Assembly (NCBI RefSeq): GCF_026262505.1
Contig: NC_067207.1
Span: forward strand, 2,674,252 to 2,738,251
Source: Trichomonas vaginalis G3
Lineage: Eukaryota; Parabasalia; Trichomonadida; Trichomonadidae
DNA length: 64,000 bases
Reading direction: 5' to 3'
The notes beneath the pieces are model-generated. The model was given only the letters and a program-made list of their open reading frames with translations. It was not told the origin of the DNA and did no database searches. The position numbers were made by a program, and so were the translations under genes. Within the stretch, counting starts at the first letter, position 1; every line of letters begins with the position of its first letter. Positions 47,675-57,384 of this stretch are shown here, in pieces.

Positions 47675-50350
47675 TTAGTTCTTCTTATCCTTTGGTTTGA
47701 GGATACCTTCTATTCTTGTCTTGAATTCTTCTTCCGAGATATCTGTTGGACCCAAGAATGGAGAAAGTTTTGGATGGTTCTTCAGTCTTGTAATAAGGTC
47801 CTTCAGCCTGTTGATTGCTGTCTGGTAGAATCTTGCAATTCTCTTCTGGAGAACTGTAATCAAGAATGCCTTCGTTGTAACGAAGTTGTTGTGTTCGTCG
47901 CCCTGCTTTCTTGAGCGAGACTGATGCTGATCCATATCGTATTCTCTGATCTTCGATTTGAGGGCTGTCTGTTCCTGATCTAATCTGTTGACTAAGTACT
48001 TCGCTTCCTTGTAAATTCTGTCTTGTAAAGCTGTAACGGCTTTTCTGTAAATGTCAGCGGCAACTTCTGCTGTGAACTCTGTATTCGGATCGACAGGGAA
48101 ATAAACGCAAAGTGGGTCGTCCGCGGACAATTGTTGTTGGTTCTTGGAAGCATCGTCTTCTCCTTCGGCCTTTGGCTCTGGTGGTGGCTTTTCGACAAGA
48201 ATCTCGGCTTGTTCGCCCTGGGCGTAAATCTTGCGATGTAAAACGATATCTACGGACTTCATCTTGTAGAATGGTCTGCTCTCTTCGTCTGTTCTGAACT
48301 GTATCCATTGGACCATTTCCTTGGCAATCGCTTCTGCATCAGCTGTTCCTTGGTTTCTGATGGCAAGTAATTGGTTCTGGATCTCGTTCATTGTCCAGTT
48401 ATCGATTTCTGGTGGGTTCGGGCAGAATTTTGATGGAATAGCGATGTAATCCTTATCTTTATCGGCTTCTGTAGGTGTAACGAATTCTATTGAGAAATCT
48501 GTGATGCAGCCTGGCTGGTGATGGTAAACGACGGTTAATTTATTTGTAACGAAATCGAAGGCGACTTTGTAAATAGAATGGGATACAGCGTATGTTGTTG
48601 TATGGTGTGTTTGAACAAGAGATGGATGTCTGTATTTCTGTGTCATTCTTTCGATCTTTGGACCACCATCGTATAATTGGGTCTCAGAGTTGGATGAAGA
48701 GCTTTCTGGAACGATGCAAATCTTTCTCTCGCAAAGACCATCATCTCTATCACCGAACTTTTCGACAATCTTTGTACCGAAAACTTCTAAACGAGATTTC
48801 AAGCAATCTATTCTACTTGTATCATCGAATTCGAGTAAACGGCATTCGTTGTGCTTAATCTTGTGTGTTGTGATACCGATTGGACGTTTAATTTCGTAAA
48901 TTTGTCCGATTTGTTGTTGTTTCTCTCCTTTGTTGTTTTCGCGCGTTGGAATAATTGTTCCTGGCTCGAATGTTTCAAGCATTTCCTGTGACTTGAGGAA
49001 TATGCGACGTTCAACAAGATGTTGTCTAAGATGTTCGAATTGTTCACGAATTTCACGAATATCGCTTGGATCCTTATCGAAAATAAAGAACCTGCGATAG
49101 AGACCATCCTGCCTTGTATATGGTGCATAGCGTTCTTCAATTGCGTCTGACCAGTAAAGTTTCTTCATATTCTGCTCAGAGCAGCCATCAGCGGACACAA
49201 CCTTTGGATACATGCGGAAAATCTCGTTTTCTGGAACGTCAAGGCGTTCAACAACTGGAGATGGAATCTTTATGTCTGTTTCTGGGATAACGGCCTGCCA
49301 AAGGTCTGTATTAGCGAAATCGAGGGAATCTTCACTCTTCTCAAAGTCATTTGGCTGAAGATTGATCCAAACATTCTTATGATTGAAAACAACTTCGATG
49401 TAACCGAATAATGGTGATGTAATTGGGTACTTATCGCCTGTGGAAACATCAATGAAGATTGTTTCTGGTATTTCAATACGTCCTGTCTTAGAAACCATAA
49501 TCCAGCAGTGCATACGACGGCCATCGTACTCATCCGGTGGTGGAGTTGGAATAACTTTCGGTGGTGGTGGTGGCGGAGGTGGATTCTTCTGTAATTCGAC
49601 AAATGAAGATTCGAGATTAAGAAGTCTTCCAGAAACAGCCTTCAGATACTTGTTTTCTGGGCCTTTGTCACCATCATCTTCCTTCGGAGGCTCAGCAACT
49701 CCTGGGCAATTTCTGTAACGTAAATCTGATAAAGTAAGTTCGCGATTTGCGTAGCCAACAATGACGCAAGCATCGTAGCCAATACCAGTAAGGATTGTTG
49801 TTAAGAGAACTGACATATCAAAGCAGTCTCCTTTCTGGCAAGCAACAGTAAAGTTTGGAGTTGTAATTGTACGGGGTTGGGAGAAGAAATCGAAAAGAAT
49901 CTGATACTCGATGAGATTTGCAACAAAATTAGCAGCAAGTTCTACAGTATGAGCTGCTAAAAGAGGTAAAACTGACGGGCGAATAAAAGATGATAAGAAA
50001 TAACGAGTTCCATTTTCATTTTCAGCTGTAAGGAATACTCTCATTCTGTACGGGTGATCCTTGTAAAATTGTTCAAGTTGCTCGTCGATATATTCTAAAA
50101 AGTGTTCATAATCTTCCGTTAATGTTTCATCTGGTGGTGATTTTTCAATGGAATCATAGTAATTTTCGATTCTTTCTGTTTTGTCAGTGATTTTAGGGCT
50201 TTGGACTTCAACTGGCAGCATTGATGATAATCTAAAGCCGAGAGAGCTTGTGACCGCATTGGCAAAGGGGTCTATAGCTGTCTTTAAGTCTGCAGTCACG
50301 GAAATATCAAATGCGCTGTTCTCAGAGATAACAGGAAGATCCGCAGACAT
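47675..50350 (-). CDS. DRC7: Dynein regulatory complex subunit 7 (DRC7/CCDC135)
   Basis: 891 residues from the ATG at 50350 (MSADLPVISENSAF); an upstream in-frame ATG would add a hydrophobic head of low-complexity sequence and is less likely. A transglutaminase-like segment ACQKGDCFDMSVLLTTILTG and then YDACVIVGYANRELTLSDL (about 170-215) is diagnostic for DRC7. Central parts with R.HCWIMVSKTGRIEIPE, VWINLQP and a Trp/Tyr-rich region match the family, and the C-terminal third is helical/coiled-coil. A proline run (NPPPPPPPPKVIPTPPPDEY) is inserted near residue 255. It links axonemal doublets in the nexin-dynein regulatory complex and controls flagellar beating. Length is close to animal and algal homologues (about 870-900). 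Confidence 0.9.
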   Translation of the reverse strand: MSADLPVISENSAFDISVTADLKTAIDPFANAVTSSLGFRLSSMLPVEVQSPKITDKTERIENYYDSIEKSPPDETLTEDYEHFLEYIDEQLEQFYKDHPYRMRVFLTAENENGTRYFLSSFIRPSVLPLLAAHTVELAANFVANLIEYQILFDFFSQPRTITTPNFTVACQKGDCFDMSVLLTTILTGIGYDACVIVGYANRELTLSDLRYRNCPGVAEPPKEDDGDKGPENKYLKAVSGRLLNLESSFVELQKNPPPPPPPPKVIPTPPPDEYDGRRMHCWIMVSKTGRIEIPETIFIDVSTGDKYPITSPLFGYIEVVFNHKNVWINLQPNDFEKSEDSLDFANTDLWQAVIPETDIKIPSPVVERLDVPENEIFRMYPKVVSADGCSEQNMKKLYWSDAIEERYAPYTRQDGLYRRFFIFDKDPSDIREIREQFEHLRQHLVERRIFLKSQEMLETFEPGTIIPTRENNKGEKQQQIGQIYEIKRPIGITTHKIKHNECRLLEFDDTSRIDCLKSRLEVFGTKIVEKFGDRDDGLCERKICIVPESSSSNSETQLYDGGPKIERMTQKYRHPSLVQTHHTTTYAVSHSIYKVAFDFVTNKLTVVYHHQPGCITDFSIEFVTPTEADKDKDYIAIPSKFCPNPPEIDNWTMNEIQNQLLAIRNQGTADAEAIAKEMVQWIQFRTDEESRPFYKMKSVDIVLHRKIYAQGEQAEILVEKPPPEPKAEGEDDASKNQQQLSADDPLCVYFPVDPNTEFTAEVAADIYRKAVTALQDRIYKEAKYLVNRLDQEQTALKSKIREYDMDQHQSRSRKQGDEHNNFVTTKAFLITVLQKRIARFYQTAINRLKDLITRLKNHPKLSPFLGPTDISEEEFKTRIEGILKPKDKKN

Positions 50351-50699
50351 TTTGGACGATATTAAAAAAAACGAACTCGAAAAAAAAAATTGAAAAAAAT
50401 TCAATTATAACTCATATATTTTTACAATTTATTTTAAATCTTAAATACATAGTATGAATTCTTATTTAATTGTACAATAAAATTCTAAATCATTCAAGAT
50501 TAATTTTCATCAACTTGGAAATGAATAACATACCAATTAAAAATGCTGATATAAACCCGAAGTACTAATATACATCCAAGCTTTTATAACAGATCTTCAT
50601 ATTTTTGTCCATTCTTAAGGAAGTGTTTAATTCAGCATTAATATTGGTTACAAGGGGGCATAATTAAGAGAAGCAATATCATAACTTTCTCTTACAAAT

Positions 50700-51215
50700 A
50701 CATCTTCATCAGTTTTGATAAGGATTGGCACAACTTCTATTGAAATATGATTTTTCAATCATATAATAAATTGAGGTTTTTCCATAATATACTTTTACAA
50801 AAATGTCTCTCTCAATGACATTAGATCCATGCTGAGCGAGAGATTCTATTATTTCTTTCTTACTGTCGAATGTTGTTCAAAATAGAAGAACATCACATTC
50901 TATTTTAATATTGATATTGAAATTTACACCAGGAGTTATTATAAAATCTACAATTCCTTTTTGATTATTAAGTACTGCCTCTATTAGTGCTGTTTTTCCA
51001 TTATTCTCATTTACATCTAAATGAGCACCAAGCCAAATAAGAAGCTCAATAATCTCTTTACTGCTATATATATACAATTATTGAAATTATTGTTATTATA
51101 ACCATGATTATTTCGATCTATAGTTAAATTATTAAAGTTTGCAATAATATAGTAGAAAGCTGTATAATGGAGAATATTACATATTCTATTAGTTAGATCC
51201 AATATAAGTTTAAGT
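50700..51215 (-). pseudogene. Decayed ankyrin-repeat gene
   Basis: Minus-strand remnants read as ankyrin repeats: KEIIELLIWLGAHLDVNENNGKTALIEAV (50877-51077), a related KKEIIESLAQHGSNVIERD-type stretch downstream, and TNRICNILHYTAFYY upstream. They are in different frames with interruptions, so this is a decayed relative of the ankyrin gene at 53001-54728. The left boundary of the duplicated block (51,189) overlaps it. Confidence 0.6.
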
Positions 51216-52265
51216 AGATATAGAATACTGGAGCTCGGATGGATAATATTTCAAAAGGAAAAAGAAATTAAATAAAATAATCTTTAAAGAATGTTTTTAA
51301 AGATCAATGAAGAGAATGAAATTCGTGAGCTACTTTATCTTGTAGCTTTGTAGAGTTGGTAGAAAAAATAATATGGGTGTTTCTTGATGAATGAAGGAAC
51401 ATCGAAGTTCTTCTTTGGAGCGATAACTTTCTTGTGAGCTAACTTTGGTAAAGCGAGTCTCTTGCTTCTTAGCTTTTGCATAACACGGCGTCCATACTTC
51501 TGATACCAGCGCTTTAACATTTCCTTGTTGATTCTGAATGGCTTCTTTGTTGCGACCTTCTTTTCTTCTTCTGCAGCGTTGTGGTATTCGAATCCGAAAC
51601 GTCCAATTGCTGTTGCTAAGTCTGCCCAAAGTCTGAGGTTCTCGTCATCTTCTTCTTCAGCAGAGTTGTGATACTCGAATCCAAAGCGTCCAATAGCTGT
51701 TGCTAAGTCTGCCCAAAGTCTGAGATTCTCGTCATCTTCTTCATCGTTGCTGTGGTATCCGATTGAGAACTTGCCCCATGGTGAGTGGTATGAGATTCCA
51801 ACGTACCAGTTGTCATCATCTTCTGCATCGTTGCTGTGGTATCCAATTGAGAATTTGCCCCATGGTGAGTGGTAAGAGATTCCAATATACCAGTTGTCGT
51901 CATCTTCTTCTTCTGCCGAGTTCCAGTCAACACCAAGACGTAATAGTCCTAACTTTGTTGGAATTGGGAGCCATATGTTATCATCGTCTGCGTTATAAGC
52001 AGTACGCAATGCAAGCAAAGGAAGCATCGAAATAAGTGAAATGAAAAATCTTTGTTCCTTCTTTCTTTCAATCAATATCTTCTGACTGTCAGAACAATAA
52101 CATTTAAAAAATCACAAATGTATATATCTTAATCAATATGTCTAATATATAATAAATCGTAGACTGATCAGGAAAAATCGTTATTTTTTATCACAAAATT
52201 AGTTTTGTCAGATCTGCCCGACAAAGATTTCATTTCTGCCCCTATTTGCCAATGACAAACTAAAT
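51189..52265. repeat. Segmental duplication, copy 1 (other copy 56292-57384)
   Basis: About 1.08 kb repeated in the same orientation 5.1 kb away, covering the modular protein gene, its upstream sequence and a shorter downstream flank. The coding part differs only at a few silent positions; the downstream AT-rich flank differs by several substitutions and small insertions. Homology stops abruptly at CCAATGAC(A/T)AACTAAAT. Confidence 0.85.
51335..52027 (-). CDS. Modular secreted-type protein, copy 1
   Basis: 230 residues from the ATG at 52027; an initiator TCACTT lies 6 bases upstream (52039-52034), so longer non-ATG readings are rejected. A short hydrophobic leader (MLPLLALRTAYNA) is followed by acidic spacers (ADDDN, EEEDDDN, AEDDDN, EEDDEN) alternating with modules: IWLPIPTKLGLLRLGVDW, two of WYIGISYHSPWGKFSIGYHS, two of LRLWADLATAIGRFGFEYH. 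A long cationic C-terminus (about 155-230, RINKEMLKRWYQKYGRRVMQ…) completes it. The layout resembles precursors of multiple membrane-active peptides with acidic propieces; that is inference. No known family. Confidence 0.6.
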   Translation of the reverse strand: MLPLLALRTAYNADDDNIWLPIPTKLGLLRLGVDWNSAEEEDDDNWYIGISYHSPWGKFSIGYHSNDAEDDDNWYVGISYHSPWGKFSIGYHSNDEEDDENLRLWADLATAIGRFGFEYHNSAEEEDDENLRLWADLATAIGRFGFEYHNAAEEEKKVATKKPFRINKEMLKRWYQKYGRRVMQKLRSKRLALPKLAHKKVIAPKKNFDVPSFIKKHPYYFFYQLYKATR

Positions 52266-53000
52266 GCCCAACACTTGAATAAAATGTTATTTCAAGCATC
52301 CTTAATTTATCCCCATGTTTCAATTTCAGTTCATATAGAATATCAGATTCATATCTTTGTGGAAATTCATAATGAACTCTACAGAAAAAGAAACTTATCC
52401 TATTCGTACATGAATAATATCATACCACCATCTTCTAAATTTGCAAAAATAAAAAATATGATTTAATTTTTATTTTGAAATCCATTAAAAAAGATACATT
52501 GAATGCAATTTTCTACAAATTTTGAGTCCTCAGTTGGCAGATTGATTTAGTTTAATAAAATCGTATGTTTTTATTTAGAATTTAAAAAATTGAAGTGTGG
52601 GTGCCTCAGGATGGCATCTAGAATCAAGTGATTCACTATCTTATCAAATTATTGTTCGTAAAATAAAAATTTCTTAATAATTGATTTCATGAATTTAGAT
52701 AAGAAACATAGTATTTATTTAAATCTTTTGGTTTACAATTATACTTAAGAAAACAGCGTTCAGGAATGTTACTTTCTACTTTGTGGAAGTCTTGAATTTT
52801 TCTTACGAAGAAGGATGAAGATGAAAAGATTTAATAATAATTTGATGCACCTCAAAATTTTGTACATGTTAGAAAGCTTAAGTATGAATTTGCCTCAAAC
52901 GCAACATACTTAAATTCTATAGTATGTATTACACTATAATGGAAAGCAGTTTTAAAGTATTATCATCAATATAATTGATTTCTACACGAAATGAAGTATG
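52266..53000. other. Spacer, no gene seen
   Basis: AT-rich. A 63-codon plus-strand frame (52275-52466) directly after the duplication edge is not protein-like. Confidence 0.5.
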
Positions 53001-54728
53001 TCAGTTATCTTCTTCATCTTCTTCACTATAGTCACTGAATTCAGTTTTAGGTAAAAGAAGACGAGCTATACTTGGAAATGGTATATCTAATGCAATCTGC
53101 CCAGCTGTCTTGTTATTTATATCTTTGATATTAACATCTGCACCAAATGAAAGAAGAATTTTTATTATTTCCATACCAAAATTTGCTGCTGCATAGTGAA
53201 GCGCTGTTCTATTATTAGAATCAGTTGCATTAATATCAATTCCATGTGAACATAATAATTTTACAATTTCGGTATATTTATGCTGGACAGCATAATGAAG
53301 AGCAGTTTTATTTTCATTGTCTTTTGCATTGATATCAGCTCCATGTGAAAGAAGAGTTTCTACAATGTCTCTATGACCATATATCGCTGTAGTGTGAAGT
53401 GCTGGTTTATTATTATTCTTATCATCTTTTGCATTATTATTAATATCAGAATTATGTGAAAGTAGAATTTCCAAGCTTGCTTTGCAATTTCTTTTAACTG
53501 CAATGTCAATTGCTGTTCTGCCACGTATTTCTTTAATATTAATATCTGCATTATGAGAAAGAAGAAGTTCAGCTATTTCTATTAAATTCAACTTTGCTGC
53601 ATAGTAAAGGGCTGTTTTATTTTTTCTATCTTTTGCATTAATATCAATTCCATGCTTACATAGTAATTCTACAATTCCTTTACATTTATTTGTAACGGCG
53701 TAATGAAGAGCAGTTTTATTGAATTTATCTTTGGAATTGATGTCAACTCCACGTGAAAGTAACAATTCTATTACTTCTTTATTATCATCAAAATGAACTG
53801 CGTAGTGTAGAATAGATGTTTTTCTATAATCGACAATCGATAAATCCAGCTCTTTGTCATTAAGAATTTCAATTGCTTGAGGAAATGCTGAACACCAAGG
53901 AATTGTTGAGTTTTTATCTTTTTCGTACAAAAGAAACATGAATTTAAGATTTTGGAATTCTACCAATCTTGGAAAACCATACCGATAATCAGGTACCCAA
54001 TAATAATCATGAATTAATTCAATATTGAAATCTTGTTGTCCAAAAAGATATTCAAGAAATTTATGGTTATGTGTTTCAATTGCGTATTTATAACATAATT
54101 TATCAACTGGGAAAACTTTTAAGCATTCATTAATAATGTCTGTATTTCCACCAATCACTGAGTAATGAAGAGTGTCGTCTGTTATTTTTGATCCACAGTT
54201 TGATAAAAGAAAATAAAAAATATTCACTGATCCATAAAATGCAGCAAAATCAATGGCTGGATAATAATTAAATACAAAAATAGGTAAACGTATTTCATCC
54301 ACCGGATGATTAATTATATATTCTTTGAATTCATTGATTTGATCATGCATAATAATATATTCAATATCATCTTTTTCAATTTTATATTCCCACCTAATTA
54401 CCATAACACAGACTTCATTTCGTTTAGAATCACATCAACAAAAAGAAGGGATGAAGGCATAGTTTCCATCAATAGTTGATGTAATTAATGAATATTCTTT
54501 GAAGATTCGATTAGCTAATTCAACATACTGACCCAATTCTCTATAATTGTAAAACATTGAATTTATTATATTTTTAATAATTTTTAAAATAGGTGATTTA
54601 TATTTTTCAACTAAAACGGTCTTGATCAGATTGAAAACTTCATCAATAGATTCATTTTCTTGTATGTGAAAGAGTTTCTCATAAGTTGTTATAAAATCAT
54701 CATACTTCTTTTGGTAATCAAGAGTCAT
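53001..54728 (-). pseudogene. Ankyrin-repeat protein with one in-frame stop
   Basis: The trichomonad ankyrin/DUF3447 type. The head from the ATG at 54728 (MTLDYQKKYDDFITTYEKLF…VFNLIKTVLVEKY) is the usual N-terminal helical domain. About eight C-terminal ankyrin repeats (KTALHYAV…IVELLCKHGIDINAKD, etc.) lie in 53001-53900, with an acidic end (DYSEEDEEDN). A single TGA at 54437-54435 interrupts an otherwise continuous frame, so the gene may be a recent pseudogene, a sequencing error, or translated from the ATG at 54404 (467 residues without the helical head). Cytosolic scaffold by family. Confidence 0.75.
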
Positions 54729-55067
54729 CTGAAGAATTTTTTTTAGAATGACCTGACAAACAAATGCCAAATTTCTGCGCTTTATGACATGAATAACTCT
54801 TGCCAATATAAATTAGTCCCCAAGTTCAAAAGATTCATTATCGACCAATTTAGATGTTATTAAATAAAGGTTTTTATAAGCTTTTAATGGATGTATGTCA
54901 ATGCTGATTGCAAATATTAAAACTATATCGGAAATTTGAAAATGATTTTTAATATGAGTTTAAATCTGCTGATATAGGCCATAAAGTTAATAATGCTATT
55001 ATATTAGTATATATTTATTGCAAATAAAGAAAAAGAAAGTATAATAAAAATAACAATCTTTATTAAA
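54729..55067. other. Spacer
   Basis: About 340 bases of AT-rich DNA between same-strand genes; nothing recognised. Confidence 0.5.
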
Positions 55068-55988
55068 TTAAGCTTCCAAGCCTGGTGGTGGTGGCTCAAT
55101 TAATACAGATGATAAGTCATGAACTGTAACATCCTTTGCGTAGCGTTCCAATTCAGGTAAGGATAAAATGTCGTCGTTATTGCTTCCAAAGGCTCCAGTT
55201 TCTCCTTTGAGGATGGCATCGATATCTCCATTAACTTCATCGTTCTGATTGAAGTTGCTGATGGTTTTGTTTGAGAAATCTGTCCAAGGTGGTAAAACTT
55301 CCTTTGTATTAAAGGAAACGGTAAGGGAATCAGTATCGATCTTGATTTCATCTTCTTCTGACATGTTGTTCATTCTGCCCTGGGAACTTTCGATCATTCT
55401 TGTACATTCGTTGTAGCATCGATCAACATCATCAGAGTTATTACCGATGATTAAAATGTAGGAGTCTGTCTCTTCGCCATTAGCCTGTCTCATTGAAGGA
55501 CGTAAAGAAATTTTAACGCGGAAAGACTGCTCAAGGCCATTCATTGTACTGCATCTATTACCCATGATGACTGATATTGCGTGCTGGCTTGGAAGTTTAA
55601 GAGCTTTGACGGTCTGATTGACTGCAAATTTAAGCGAAAGAGGTGGACGAAAAACAGGAAAGATTTTTTCGATAGCATTAAGAATTTGACTTCTTTCCTT
55701 TACCAAAGCATCGCGGGCTCTGACATCAGGATGAATAAATCCTCTTTGGTCAGGATTCATGTTGTTGATTAATGTCTCACCGTATAGGATGTTTTTACGC
55801 TCTTCTTGAAGATGGTTCATTTTATATTGAACTTCTTCAAGCTGGAAACGCAATAAAAATGCGTTCAATACGTCAGGAGGTAAGTTTGGAGGGAGGATGT
55901 TGGCAACGTTAGACATAACTGTTTTCTCATCTTCTGGTCCCCATTTTGATTTTCTGACTCGAATAGGTGTAGCTCCAAATGTTGACAT
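55068..55988 (-). CDS. SF1: Splicing factor 1 / branchpoint-binding protein
   Basis: 306 residues. VRKSKWGPED (Trp16) is a U2AF-ligand motif (ULM). It is followed by the SF1 helix-hairpin region (ANILPPNLPPDVLNAFLLRFQLEEVQYKM) and then a charged linker with RGFIHPDVRARDALVKERSQI. The KH/QUA2 domain occupies about residues 115-215 (QHAISVIMGNRCSTMNGLEQ is the GxxG-type loop region, SYILIIGNNSDDVDRCYNE). There is no CCHC zinc knuckle and the usual long Pro-rich tail is short (PPPPGLEA). It would recognise the intron branchpoint with U2AF; trichomonads have few introns but keep the machinery. Confidence 0.8.
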   Translation of the reverse strand: MSTFGATPIRVRKSKWGPEDEKTVMSNVANILPPNLPPDVLNAFLLRFQLEEVQYKMNHLQEERKNILYGETLINNMNPDQRGFIHPDVRARDALVKERSQILNAIEKIFPVFRPPLSLKFAVNQTVKALKLPSQHAISVIMGNRCSTMNGLEQSFRVKISLRPSMRQANGEETDSYILIIGNNSDDVDRCYNECTRMIESSQGRMNNMSEEDEIKIDTDSLTVSFNTKEVLPPWTDFSNKTISNFNQNDEVNGDIDAILKGETGAFGSNNDDILSLPELERYAKDVTVHDLSSVLIEPPPPGLEA

Positions 55989-56291
55989 TTCGAAATTAAA
56001 AAAAAATTTGCCTGAAGTGGGTAAAATAAATCACACATTGTTTGTTTTTATATACATTTTATACCAATACGCCCTCAAATGGATAGTGAATGCCCAAAAC
56101 AACATGTTTAATTACCTTATATGTTTCAAATGTTAATAAGTTTTAGACATTTCTTTTAATTATAGAGTTATAGGATGCTGGTACAAATACAGTTAATGCT
56201 TTAAAGCTTACAGCAATGGAATTCATTTTTTTAAAGGAAAAAAGTATAAGTAGCAACAATTCCCTTTTCAATTATAGGGATATTTGTATTC
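55989..56291. other. Spacer upstream of SF1
   Basis: About 300 bases, AT-rich, with a T-run (minus strand) close to the SF1 ATG. No initiator of TCAYTW type stands out. Confidence 0.45.
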
Positions 56292-57384
56292 ATTAGTTAG
56301 ATCCAATATAAGATTAAGTAAATATAGAAAACTAGAGCGTGTATGGATCATATTTCAAAAGAAAAAAGAAATTAAATAAAATAATCTTTAAAAAAGGTTT
56401 TAAAGATCAATGAAGAAAATTGAAATTCGTGTTCAAGTTATTGTGAGCTATTTTATCTTGTAGCTTTGTAGAGTTGGTAGAAAAAGTAATATGGGTGTTT
56501 CTTGATGAACGAAGGAACATCGAAGTTCTTCTTTGGAGCGATAACTTTCTTGTGAGCTAACTTTGGTAAAGCGAGTCTCTTGCTTCTTAGCTTTTGCATA
56601 ACACGGCGTCCATACTTCTGATACCAGCGCTTGAGCATTTCCTTGTTGATTCTGAATGGCTTCTTTGTTGCGACCTTCTTTTCTTCTTCTGCAGCGTTGT
56701 GGTATTCGAATCCGAAACGTCCAATTGCTGTTGCTAAGTCTGCCCAAAGTCTGAGGTTCTCGTCATCTTCTTCTTCAGCAGAGTTGTGATACTCGAATCC
56801 AAAGCGTCCAATAGCTGTTGCTAAGTCTGCCCAAAGTCTGAGATTCTCGTCATCTTCTTCATCGTTGCTGTGGTATCCGATTGAGAACTTGCCCCATGGT
56901 GAGTGGTATGAGATTCCGACGTACCAGTTGTCATCATCTTCTGCATCGTTGCTGTGGTATCCAATTGAGAATTTGCCCCATGGTGAGTGGTAAGAGATTC
57001 CAATATACCAGTTGTCGTCATCTTCTTCTTCTGCCGAGTTCCAGTCAACACCAAGACGTAATAGTCCTAACTTTGTTGGAATTGGGAGCCATATGTTATC
57101 ATCGTCTGCGTTATAAGCAGTACGCAATGCAAGCAAAGGAAGCATCGAAATAAGTGAAATGAAAAATCTTTGTTCCTTCTTTCTTTCAATCAATATCTTC
57201 TGACTGTCAGAACAATAACATTTAAAAAATCACAAATGTATATATCTTAATCAATATGTCTAATATATAATAAATCGTAGACTGATCAGGAAAAATCGTT
57301 ATTTTTTATCACAAAATTAGTTTTGTCAGATCTGCCCGACAAAGATTTCATTTCTGCCCCTATTTGCCAATGACTAACTAAATA
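56292..57384. repeat. Segmental duplication, copy 2
   Basis: Second copy of the block at 51189-52265, same orientation. It carries a small insertion (GTTCAAGTTATT-type) just after the gene's stop that copy 1 lacks. The 4.0 kb between the copies contains the ankyrin gene and SF1. Confidence 0.85.
56453..57145 (-). CDS. Modular secreted-type protein, copy 2
   Basis: Same 230-residue protein as copy 1 at 51335-52027: short hydrophobic leader, acidic spacers alternating with two Trp/His/Gly beta-type modules and two LRLWADLATAIGRFGFEYH modules, and a cationic tail. The amino-acid sequences are identical as far as I can compare; the nucleotide differences I found (at Leu, Val, Ser and Tyr codons) are all silent. 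The initiator TCACTT precedes the ATG at 57145 as in copy 1. Both genes therefore look functional and conserved. Confidence 0.6.
   Translation of the reverse strand: MLPLLALRTAYNADDDNIWLPIPTKLGLLRLGVDWNSAEEEDDDNWYIGISYHSPWGKFSIGYHSNDAEDDDNWYVGISYHSPWGKFSIGYHSNDEEDDENLRLWADLATAIGRFGFEYHNSAEEEDDENLRLWADLATAIGRFGFEYHNAAEEEKKVATKKPFRINKEMLKRWYQKYGRRVMQKLRSKRLALPKLAHKKVIAPKKNFDVPSFIKKHPYYFFYQLYKATR

Noticed and set aside
48054-49718. Several 60-110 codon frames on both strands within the DRC7 gene
   Set aside because: Shadow frames of a strongly supported coding sequence; low-complexity composition.
51330-51629. Second frames in both modular-gene copies, conserved between copies
   Set aside because: Conserved only because the duplicated DNA is nearly identical; changes between copies alter this frame's residues while being silent in the main frame.
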